Shown: positions 45,601-56,212 of the stretch, piece after piece
Layout: each line of letters opens with the position of its first letter
How positions within the stretch are numbered: the stretch's first letter is position 1
Assembly: GCA_004335635.1 (NCBI GenBank)
Contig: QAXH01006331.1
Location: 1 to 64,000 of the forward strand
From: Chloromonas sp. AAM2
Taxonomy: Eukaryota; Chlorophyta; Chlorophyceae; Chlamydomonadales; Chlamydomonadaceae
DNA length: 64,000 nt
Reading direction: 5' to 3'
Notes under the pieces: generated by a model
Database searches by the model: none
Seen by the model: only the letters and a program-made list of their open reading frames with translations
Told to the model about the DNA's origin: nothing
Program-made: the position numbers and the translations under genes

Positions 45601-46979
45601 CAGCAGCACGCTGCCAAGCCTGGCGACCACACCCACAACAGTCTTGCCATCAGCATACCACTTGACATGTCCGACGTTATACAATCCCGGAGCTAAACGT
45701 TTGGGATCACCACTGCAACCAACCTTGCATCGCAGCTTGCGCCTATGCCATCGCAGATGCCTGGCCCTGGCCCGAAAACTACGGCCATACCGTCCGCTTC
45801 CCCTACACTCTCTCCCCCCTTCAAGCTAAGCGCAGTAAGCAACAAGCCGCGCATTGATGATGACGAGAATGATGATGGACCCTGTCCACCATCAGTATTC
45901 AATGTTCTGCCTGGCCCATCACCTGTTCCAGCTCCCTGTCCACTGCCTGTGCCTGCTCCTCCGTAGCCCGTTGTGTGGCGGGCTTACCCTCCGCCAGAAG
46001 CCGCAGGTAGAACCCGGTGCCGCCCGCGACGACAGGCACGCGCCCACGCTGCACAACGGAGGGAGGGGCAACGGCAGCAACGCCACCTCGACGTATATCA
46101 TGATAACATGGCCTTCGCAGACCCGCCCAAAACATCGTTGATGATTTGCCTTTGCAAGCACCGGGCCTGCTTGAATCGTCATCGCCAGCCTGCTGGCAGC
46201 CTACCCTTACCATGCACACACATAATGAATGATGACCGATCAAGCCAGCCCTAGCCTATACCGGGCACCTTGCGCTCACCGCTATGATATCCCGTATGGC
46301 CGCTCGCCCCTCGTCATGGAACCGCCCTGCCGTGTACTCCTCACTGACGTCACACACGTCCAACAGGTGGTGGGGCACGCCTCGCCGCTCAGCTACCGAT
46401 AGCTGCATGGGGATTGCAAAGGAGAAAGGGACTCAATGCACGGACAGAAGCACACGCAAGCAACAACACACTTGACACGGTGGTGACAAAACACTCGCCT
46501 ATGCAACACGAGCATATGGGATTGCAAGGGAGACAAGGGCTTGGCGCGGGCTCGAAGTGGCAGAGGCAGCGAAGCAAATGGGTAGCAAAGCGCACAACCT
46601 GGGTCAGGCAATCTTTGGGCTTTAAAGCTGAACTGTGGGTTCGCCTTGGCATGGACTTGCTGACGTAGTCTTACTGACATAGTCTTTCCTAGTCACAGTG
46701 TGATGGACTGAAGGATGGTTTTGCCGTCATCTGGCCACTGCGCACCTCTCTCATTGGCCTGGCCCCCCCTGCGTCCCTCCCCGCCTGGCTTGCTCATACC
46801 TTATCTGAACCCACATCCAGGCCCCGATAGACCTGCACACTGTCCGCACTGACCACCTCCCCTCCTAGGCGCTCCGCCAGCAGCAGGCTCACGGCGGTCT
46901 TGCCCACGCCCGTGGGGCCCGTCACTATCACTACCTGCGCCCAGCTGAGGGCAGCGCAACGATGGTTAAGGGCGTGCAT
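42657..46979 (-). CDS. tRNA dimethylallyltransferase (IPT/MiaA family)
   Basis: Adds a dimethylallyl group to A37 of tRNAs reading UNN codons; also a source of cis-zeatin in plants. Exons from the start: 46979 or 46934-46800, 46402-46280, 46048-45923, 45619-45498, 45045-44844, 44559 to about 44450, 44012-43954, 43543-43462, 43090-42657. Motifs in order: P-loop [92 protein letters not shown] and WLDMDVL. The link between the GYRQAM exon and the RAQMTWFR exon is not settled: a weak GTCATG donor fits the phase, but a short helix typical of the family would be missing, so a further exon may exist. The C-terminal zinc finger of eukaryotic IPTs is absent; instead there is a Lys/Ala/Glu/Gln-rich helix. 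The upstream ATG at 46979 needs no splice; a 5' exon with a targeting peptide cannot be excluded. Confidence 0.9.
44195..44239. repeat. 45-bp repeat shared with 36111-36155
   Basis: Second copy, in an IPT intron, one mismatch over about 45 bases. Confidence 0.9.
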
Positions 46980-47591
46980 TGGCTGGGAAGGTTGGATGTC
47001 ACTTCAATTGATTGTTTGTAACAGTTTTAATCAAGCCCGCTCAGAAGCTGTGTTGATGGTTCGCCTTTGGTTGGCAGTCGTAAGCCAGCAGCTGCATCAA
47101 GGTTGAAACTGCTGATGGCTGACCGAATTGCCCTGTGCGCCTGAAATACCATGCACCTTTGGAAGTGGAGGCTTGGAAGGTGGGCTGTGCTCCATCCCAT
47201 CAGTCAAGGCTGCATCATATACACTGCCATTCAAGGCCAGACATGTTTTGGCTTGCACATATCCGTCAGTGGTGTTGCCATAATGATGCAATTGTCTGGC
47301 AATGTGCAGTTTGACATGTGCTGTCCCTGCAGTGGGTGCCCAACGGATGCTTATGGCTGAACTGGCGGTCAGAGCTGAGAAGTGCACATGTGCGAACTTG
47401 CAGTGATGCATAGAGCATCAGGCTGCAGCATCTGCATGTTGTAGGCTCTTGGAAACTCACAGCTGGATGCCACAGCGGCAGAAAGTGCAAACCCCACACG
47501 TGCTGCTGCACCTGCCACGTAACTTTCCCGTTGGAGGATTTTTATCACTTGGTCCATTCTCGCCTCCGAGCCGATCCAAACATCTCAAAAA
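46980..47591. promoter_or_regulatory. Divergent promoter region of IPT and SHMT
   Basis: About 612 bp between the two start codons. A minus-strand frame here (47557-47369, MDQVIKILQRESY before a GTGGCA donor) could be a first IPT exon, but I could not show the join. No TATA box is obvious. Confidence 0.45.
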
Positions 47592-50500
47592 ATGCTGCGA
47601 CGAGGTACATCCATAGCGCTACGGCTACTACGGCAGCAGGAAGGCCAGCGCTGCCTGGTAAGCTGCCGATTTCTCGACTGTGAGAACCTCCACGTCGTCA
47701 TACACACACCTCTCGCTAATGCACACCTGCCGCCTTTCGCTTTCGTCGATCCACGCAGGCCGCTGGACAGCAGCAGCGTCTGTTTGCTGCCCAGGTGAGA
47801 TTTTGATTGCTGGGTGGTCACGCCCTAGACAGTGGTTTTACGTGCACACGCCAGCTCGCACTCATTGGCCCGCTGATGCCCATGCTAACACTGCACTGCG
47901 TGCTTTCTGCAGCCTGCCACAAATGAGGAAGAATACAGCCGCTTCGCAACTGAAAACGAGCGGTCGCACGTCACGGTAGGGTTGGACAGATGTTTGGGTG
48001 GTGCAAGGGCTAATGCCTTGTTCTTGCCACAACACGACCACTGCAGCTTTTCCAACGTTGATCAACAGCTGCCCTTCAGTTCTGGGAGCTGGCCACGCAG
48101 CTGATGACCCAACCTCTTCCATGCTGCCCCTTCTGCATCGCAGTGGCCCAAGGTTCTCAACGCACCGTTGGCCCAGGTTGATCCTGAGCTGTTTGACATC
48201 ATCGAGAAGGAGAAGAACAGACAGTACAAGGTCAGCACCTGCAGGGTGCACACCTTCATACACAGCTCAGAATTACTTTTCTTGCCTGTCAACTTGCCTG
48301 TCAACTTGCTAGCACTCAAACTTGCCTGTGTCATACGTGCCGTACACGCACATGTCTGGTTGCGTTTCAGGGCCTTGAGCTCATCCCCAGTGAGAACTTT
48401 GTGAGCTCTAGTGTGATGGAGGCCGTGGGCAGCATCATGACAAACAAGTACAGCGAGGGCTACCCAGGAGCTCGCTACTATGGAGGCAACGAGTTCATTG
48501 ACATGGCAGAGAGGCTGTGCCAGGTGTGCAGGGGGTGGGCCAGGTCTGATCTGGGATACAGGCCAGGATGGGTGTTTTGGAAGGATGGGAACAGGCAGCA
48601 CAGCTGGTATTGTGCACACCCATTGCCACCTGCTGTGCACTGTTGAGTGCAGGGCGGGTGCACAGAGGGTGGTCCATTAGGCCCGACTGACGCCAACATT
48701 ATATGAAAATGCTACTTCAAGAATAGAGCTACTCTGTCGTGGCATATTGCATCAGACTGGTTTGTGCGAGGCTTCCCCTGAAACTTGCCAGGGCGTGGGG
48801 TGGCAGCAGCTTTGTGTTCACTGCTACCCTGCACCTGGATGACATGTGCCCATGTGCTTGTGGGTCTGCAGAAGCGTGCGCTGGAGGCGTTCCACCTGGA
48901 CCCTGCCAAGTGGGGTGTCAACGTGCAGTCGCTGTCAGGCTCACCTGCTAACTTCCAGGTATGCACATGACGGCACACGTGTTCATCTAGAGATGTTGAC
49001 CTGTCCTATCAGCACATAGCTGAGCCTGCTGGCAATCACTGGAAATTCGTAGTAGTGCGTGTCAACTGCCTCAGGCACAGTGGTTCCAGTACCACTTGAC
49101 GTCAGGACCCTGCTGTTGTGTGCCTTACTTCTGTTATTACTGTGCCCAGGTCAAACAAACACTGTGTGTGTCACTGGTCTTGGGCACAGCATGCGTGGGG
49201 TGTCATCTGCACTTGATTTGGTTGCATTGATTTGCATTTTTGATTTTAGGGCCACCTGCCTCTCTTATCCACCTTCTCTAGCACTGGTGTCTGAGCCGTC
49301 TTCTGCATGCCCGCCTGTCCAGGTGTACACTGCCCTGTTGAATCCGCATGATCGCATCATGGGCCTGGACCTGCCACATGGAGGGCACCTCAGCCACGGC
49401 TTCCAGACAGACACAAAGAAGATCAGCGCTACATCCATCTACTTCGAGGTGCGGCACACGGCAGCGACCATCATGCAAACCATGACAAAAGCACAGACTG
49501 AGAGGCAGATGAATTTCTTTACGGTTCAGCTCAGGTAGAGGAGCAGTTTGGATGGGCTGAGCAGGAAAAGAGGGCTAAGCAGATGCGTCAGATTATAGAT
49601 GTGTTAAGCATTTGGTCATGCCATCGCATGTGGTCACGTCTGGTCACACCGCATGTGGTCACGTCTATTCACATCGCATGTGGTCACATCATGCGCATGC
49701 CAGTGAATCGAGGACAGGGTGTCAGGAGGGTGCCTGGTTGAGGATTAAAGAGGATACGTTTTACCACTGACTGTCTTATCACTGACAACACAAGAAGCAC
49801 ACACAATTCAACAATGTGAGCTACAGAGTGTTCAGAGCAGGCTTGCAATGGAGGGCCTGGATAGGAGGCATTGGAAGGTTTGCTGGGTGGACTGGAACAG
49901 GCAGCGAATTGATTAGTGGCGTTTGGAAAGCAGTGTCGCACTGTGGGAATCCTGACGCTGGAATCATGCGTGTCCCGCAGACCATGCCTTACCGGCTGGA
50001 CGAGGAGACAGGGATCATTGACTATGACACACTGGAGAAGAACGCACGGCTGTTCAGGCCCAAGATCCTAGTGGCAGGTGCGATGGTGGGGAGGCAACAT
50101 GGGCCAGCAGGGGAGAGGGCAGGTCAGTTTGGGTGTAGTCGTTGACTTTCTAAGCTGGTCGCATTTCACAGCGAATGGCAACAGGGAGGGAACATGCAGT
50201 GGGCAGGTCAAGGCGACATGCGCAAGCAGGTTCTCACAAAGTACCAGGGCCATGTCCCATGGGTGTGAAGAGCGGGTTCGCTGATCGACAGCCTGAGCCA
50301 GAGGTTACCAGAAGTGAGCAGGCTGCATTTCACAATCAACTTCCCTGGAAGCTATTGCTCATAGGTGGCAAGATCACTAGTATGCCAGGATTCTGTTGAC
50401 AGTAAGCACATGTTTGGGTAGGGAGATCTCAGGCAGCCGTCCCACGAGCTCACATTTCTGTATGCAGGCAGCGACCTGACAGCACGTGTGTGGTGCGTGT

Positions 50501-53500
50501 TGCCCGCAGGTGCGAGTGCATACACCCGTCACTACGACTATCCCCGCATGCGCAAGATCGCTGACAGTGCCAACGCATGGCTGCTGGCGGACATGGCGCA
50601 CATCAGCGGACTGGTGGGTGTGTGCGTGTGTGCGCAGATGGAATCATGCCGGATGCGATGATGGTGCATGTAATGGATCGTGAATGCAATGCTGAATGCA
50701 GCACATGGTCTTTGTGCGAAATGCACACGCAAGCGCTTACCACATGTGATGCCTCAGACCCCAATTCAGCGTGGAGTCCACACGCCAGCGAAGACTAGCT
50801 TATTCTACACACACGAGCCCATCTGGCTCTTCACAATGCAGAATCATATTCTGTGTTGTCCCCCTCTCAGCCTAAACAAAACATGTTTGCCTAGCATGCG
50901 CTTGCCTTGACGTGACACACTCAGCCGCCTTCGGCGGTTTTGGGTTGCGGCATTGGCCTGAGAAGTGACATTTGCACCACTGCGCGACCTGCTGCTGCCT
51001 TGCCACAGGTTGCTGCTGGCATCGTGCCTTCGCCCTTTGACTACGCCGATGTGGTCACCACCACCACCCACAAGTCCCTGCGTGGCCCACGCGGCGCGAT
51101 GATCTTCTACCGCAAGGGCGTGAGGAAGGAGGACCCCAAGACCAAGCAGCCTGTCATGTACGACATCGAGGACAAGATCAACTTCGCGGTGTTCCCCGGG
51201 CTCCAGGTGAGGTGCAGGGGGAGTGGACATGTGGAGTAACCTTCATTCTCCAGGGAATACCCTGGGACTTCTCTTTATTTTTCGGGGAATGCTCAACCCA
51301 TCAGTCATGTTTGTGCACATCTGCCATCTGATGATGGTTTCCCGATGTTGGGCGTCGCGAACTGTGTATCGAAGGACGTGCAATCTGAAAGTTGTTTGGT
51401 CAAGACGTGCATGGGGAAAGGCAGATCTGGGTAATTTCAAGAAGCTGCATGCAATTTCTGCATGTTCCATGCATCTCGTGTCTGTGCTGTGTGCAGGGCG
51501 GCCCCCACAACCACACCATCAGCGGCCTGGCGTGCGCCCTGAAGCAGGCGCGGGGGCCGGAGTTCATCGCCTACCAGCAGCAAGTCATCCGCAACAGCAA
51601 GGTATGCCAAGACAGGGGGATGGGCAGTATGGGGAGACGTCGAGCCTTGCATCAAGGTATGACGAACATGCAGCGAGCAGGCATCAAGGTATGACGAACA
51701 TGCAGCGGGCAGGCATCAAGGTATGACGAACATGCAGCGAGCAGGCANNNNNNNNNNNNNNNNNNNNNNNNNNNNNNNNNNNNNNNNNNNNNNNNNNNNN
51801 NNNNNNNNNNNNNNNNNNNNNNNNNNNNNNNNNNNNNNNNNNNNNNNNNNNNNNNNNNNNNNNNNNNNNNNNNNNNNNNNNNNNNNNNNNNNNNNNNNNN
51901 NNNNNNNNNNNNNNNNNNNNNNNNNNNNNNNNNNNNNNNNNNNNNNNNNNNNNNNNNNNNNNNNNNNNNNNNNNNNNNNNNNNNNNNNNNNNNNNNNNNN
52001 NNNNNNNNNNNNNNNNNNNNNNNNNNNNNNNNNNNNNNNNNNNNNNNNNNNNNNNNNNNNNNNNNNNNNNNNNNNNNNNNNNNNNNNNNNNNNNNNNNNN
52101 NNNNNNNNNNNNNNNNNNNNNNNNNNNNNNNNNNNNNNNNNNNNNNNNNNNNNNNNNNNNNNNNNNNNNNNNNNNNNNNNNNNNNNNNNNNNNNNNNNNN
52201 NNNNNNNNNNNNNNNNNNNNNNNNNNNNNNNNNNNNNNNNNNNNNNNNNNNNNNNNNNNNNNNNNNNNNNNNNNNNNNNNNNNNNNNNNNNNNNNNNNNN
52301 NNCGAACATGCAGCGAGCAGGCATCAAGGTATGACGAACATGCAGCGGGCAGGCATCAAGGTATGACGAACATGCAGCGAGCAGGCATCAAGGTATGACG
52401 AACATGCAGCGGGCAGGCATCAAGGTATGACGAACAGGTGTTGGCACTGTCGCTGTGTTGATGCTGTGGTTGCCACTTTTCAAAACACAGTCACGAGCAT
52501 CTACAAGCATCTTGTCAAGTGCTTGAGGGGCGGCCAGGACTCAAAAGTTCGGAGACAGGTTGTTTGGGCTGTTTCTCGTAGCTTGGTGCATGCCATGTGA
52601 TGATAATGCTGATGGTGATGAACGGTGGTGATGATGGTGTGGGTGATGTCGTGTGTTTTATGCCTTCTGCCCAGGCCTTTGCCACTGCCCTGACCAAGAA
52701 CGGTTACTCGCTGGTGAGCGGCGGCACCGACAACCACCTGGTGCTCGTGGACCTGAGGCCCAAGGTGAGTCTGGCTGTTTAGAGAACTGTCGTTATTGTA
52801 ACTGCAAGTGCTCGCGCTCAGTGGTTGAGGATTGGACAGCTCTGCCCAGGGGTTGGGACGGGGGCGATGTGATTCCCCTTGTTCCTTGCCGTCTTTCGTC
52901 TGTACCTGGATTTCTGCAAGTTGAACGTTTCAGACACCGACCACGGTATACACTGCTCCAGGTCAAGCAACTGCACTTTCCCTTCCATGACTTGCGTCTT
53001 GCATCCGTGTGTCCCCCAGGGCATTGACGGCTCCCGTGTGGAGCGCATCCTCGAGTTGGCGCACATCGCCGCCAACAAGAACACAGTGCCGGGCGACACC
53101 AGTGCACTCGTGCCCGGCGGCCTGCGCATGGGCAGCCCCGCGCTCACAAGCAGGGGGTTCGTGGAGAAGGACTTTGAACAGGTACTCGGCAACTGTGGGA
53201 AGATCGGGAACAGCTGCAGGCAATCGAATGTAATGCTTACTTGCCTCGGCAGCAGGGTCGCCTTCTTTTGCAAGCAGGAACGTTGACAATCGTCAAGAAA
53301 TCAGGGCAGCGCCAGGCAGCAAGGCAAACAGCTTGAGCAGCGCTTTGTGTGTAAGGGGCTCTTGTGTGGCAAACATAGTAGTTGTTGTAGTAGTTGCAAA
53401 CGTACATGTGTTATATGGTTTGTTTCAACGATGATGGACTGCTTGCCCGCAGGTTGCCGAGTTTGTTGACCGCGCCGTGGCAATCGCCATTGACGTGAAG

Positions 53501-53937
53501 AAGCAGACCGGCACCAAGCTCAAGGACTTTAAGGAAGCACTCAACAAGCAGGTGAGGTCTCGTACCAAGGAGTTGTGCCGGCACTGCATTCTCTTGTACA
53601 CAACATCGTTTGTCACATACTCTAACGAACACCCTCAGTTATCATTGCCATAGCGCCATCATACATTCTAAGCCATGCTGTTTAACGTACATTAGAATAC
53701 TCAGGAGCAAGGCAGACGGAATCAGGCCAGGAGAGCCAAACAGATGCAAGGCAGGCTGCATGCCATTCAAGTTAGACCAACATTATCTTGCCATTCTCCA
53801 CTGCTGAGCATGCCACTGCCTGTTGACCCGTGCAGGTGCCTGCGGCTGTCACGGCACTCAAGGAAGATGTGGAGGCCTTCGCCATGCGCTTCCCAACCAT
53901 CGGCTTTGAGAAGTCAGCCATGCGCTACAAGAACTAG
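47592..53937 (+). CDS. SHMT: Serine hydroxymethyltransferase, mitochondrial
   Basis: PLP enzyme converting serine and tetrahydrofolate to glycine and methylene-THF; in photosynthetic cells the mitochondrial form works with glycine decarboxylase in photorespiration. Fifteen exons sum to 524 residues: 47592-47657, 47759-47794, 47913-47975, 48144-48230, 48371-48523, 48872-48958, 49323-49448, 49981-50077, 50510-50613, 51009-51206, 51497-51601, 52675-52764, 53020-53181, 53453-53551, 53836-53937. The N-terminus ([16 protein letters not shown]) is Arg-rich without acidic residues, a mitochondrial presequence. Core motifs: [52 protein letters not shown], the PLP lysine in [12 protein letters not shown] and a full C-terminal domain. 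All intron phases match. The intron at 51602-52674 holds a minisatellite and an assembly gap; no coding sequence is missing. Confidence 0.97.
51649..52436. repeat. 32-bp minisatellite in SHMT intron, broken by gap
   Basis: Units of 32 bp run up to the gap (51649-51747) and resume after it (52303-52436). Units alternate between GCGAGCAG and GCGGGCAG, making a 64-bp higher-order period. Each unit contains CAAGGTATGA and ACATGCAGC. True array length is unknown. Confidence 0.95.
51748..52302. other. Assembly gap (555 N)
   Basis: Unknown bases inside the minisatellite in the intron between SHMT exons 11 and 12. The tandem array is the likely cause. Confidence 0.99.
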
Positions 53938-54199
53938 AGGGGCTGAGAGTTGCCTTGCCTAGGTTTTGATGCGTGGCCCACCCCCTAGCAGCGACCAGAC
54001 AATTTTCCAGGCCTTTTATGTCAGCTTGGTTCGTTTTGCAGGCTTGCTATTGCTTCGCTGGCTTCCTACCTGACAGACTGAAGGACTTTCTGCTCGACAT
54101 CATTAATGCAGCACATGCAGTTGGTGGTGTTTGGTTGGTGCTTTGAACAGTTGCAGTGCCATCAGGCCTGATCCAATTGGTGCCCGTTGCTTGGGTGCC

Positions 54200-54204
54200 T
54201 GTAA
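54200..54204 (+). terminator. Possible TGTAA polyadenylation signal of SHMT
   Basis: TGTAA lies about 263 bp after the SHMT stop codon, at a distance usual for chlorophyte 3' UTRs. Confidence 0.35.
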
Positions 54205-54607
54205 TGCTTACAAGGGTGAGAGTGCACACGCTGCTTTTATATAATCTACGTACAGAAAGGAAGGCAACCAGCTGGTTCTCCCCACGAGCAGATCACACAA
54301 ACTGTGTGGCCAAACTGCGCAGATAGGGTATTTGTTGGCGGGCCAAGCTGCGGACATGCAGGGAACTACAAGCGCATCACTGCGTATGTTTTGCGCCCGG
54401 TCTCAGCTATCTGCAGGTCCCAAACAGTGCAGATCAGCCCACAAGGGAGAATTGCTGGTGGACGGAATCCATCCACCTTGATTTTGAGATCAGGCTTTGG
54501 ACAGTGTGCAAGGTTTTGTGACATTCAAACAGTTCCGGATAGAGTACATCAGGCGCAGTCTGACAAGCCTGAATTCTCTGAAATGACACTGGCATCGTGA
54601 AACAAGG

Positions 54608-54612
54608 TTACA
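54608..54612 (-). terminator. Possible TGTAA polyadenylation signal of COG8
   Basis: TGTAA on the minus strand about 380 bp after the COG8 stop codon. A chance match is possible. Confidence 0.3.
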
Positions 54613-54989
54613 AAGGCCACACTTGAGGCCGCTACTGAAAACTGTGGTGTCTGGGTGTAATCTGATAAAAACCTTCCTTTAGCACTTGTGGTCACACTGT
54701 GAGCAGCCTAGGTGCTTTAGGTCACGATGGGTGATTGGCTCGTGGGGGCCACCAGCTACGAAAGACAGAAAACCAGGAAAACAGAGCAGAGCAGGCGCAT
54801 GCGCATGCGAGGCGCGCTAGATGAAGCGTCCATGGTGTAGTTGCCATGCGTGCCATGAAAAGAGTCCATGCGTGCCATGCTAACAACTCGGGGTTTGGCG
54901 ATACTGCCAAGTATGGGCCGAACCTATGGCTATTCGCGCCTCACGCTCCAATCTTGCAGCGCTTGGGTGACTGGACAAAGACGCAGGAC

Positions 54990-56181
54990 TTAGGCATCTG
55001 ACACCACAGTCCTCAGAATGGTGGCTGCCCCGCTGCAGTCCAGCTTGTGGCCTGAACCTGCGGACAAAGAATCATCAGATTGAAACGCAGGTTTGCGCGT
55101 GCAAAGATCTCGTGCTTGCACTAGCGCTCTCAGCTAGACAGACACGCAGCTCATAAGCCATGATCGAGTCAATGCAGCGGCACAGGTGACATCATCAAAC
55201 CATTGGCATCTCCATTCAGATGTGCAAGTTCTGCCCACGCGCAGAACGCACGCAACACAGGCAGAGGTACCGACTCAAAACTGCCACCTATGCCCTAGCT
55301 TGCTATCACCCACTTTCCCCAAGTGATGAGGCCATAATAGCTCTCACTACTATACTGTCCATGTCTTTCTATCAGCAAGGCTATGGACTTGCACGCAGCA
55401 CACACAGTTGAGTTGTACTGCGAGGTACCTGAGTCATTGGCTTGAGCTCATACGGGACTTCACAACGTAACTGAACTGGCTATTTGAGTCCCTCAAAGGC
55501 TAACATTCGTACTTGCAGTTGCTGGTGGTACATCGTGAGGCAACACGCAAGGTCAATATGTTGTTTTGGGGTGAGGCATGGACGGAGGCATGAAGCGTCC
55601 ACAACCACTGTCGTGACAAACCACTGCAGTGCCTTCAATGGTAACGGAACAGGTGGTACCATGAAGCATGGGCCGTGGTCGTGGCCGTGGTCCAGCGAAG
55701 CAGGTGGCGTCATGTAAACGGTCATAGAAGACATGCACATGCCAGAAGGGCCAAGCTTGCGAGACAAGGGGTGGTCGGGGCATGGCGCGTCGACAAGCAC
55801 GCACCGTGGTACACACGCGCAAAGCACGTTGCCAGGTACGGCAGCATGACGTCCAGAGCTGCCCTGGCGGCTGCCCTGAACTGGGGCAGGTCGCTGTCTG
55901 ACAGCGCATGGGTGGCGCGGTAGTGCATGAGCCCGGCTGACACGTGCTCTAGAGCCTGCTGCACGAGCCTGCACCCACACGCACGACAAGTATGTGGCTG
56001 TTTGTTCAGTTAAAACCCTGACTTGCAAAGGAAGCTGTGTGCATAAGGCTGTTCCAAACGTTCCAGCCCAAACGTGAGTCAGCTGTTTGGAAAACGTGAT
56101 GACGGTCACATATATACATATATATATATATATGACGGGCACATATATACATATATATATATATATATATATGACGGGCAC

Positions 56182-56212
<31 letters not shown>

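Larger units (their letters stand above)
53938..54989. other. Convergent intergenic region SHMT/COG8
   Basis: Two 3' ends meet here. TGTAA signals are found at 54200 (+) and 54608-54612 (-). No gene seen. Confidence 0.6.

Noticed and set aside
51716..52334. 203-codon ORFs on both strands across the gap
   Set aside because: They consist almost wholly of unknown bases.
55480..56181. 233-codon minus-strand ORF over the end of COG8
   Set aside because: It starts in the TA repeat and runs through COG8 exon 11 in the wrong frame. It is a shadow.
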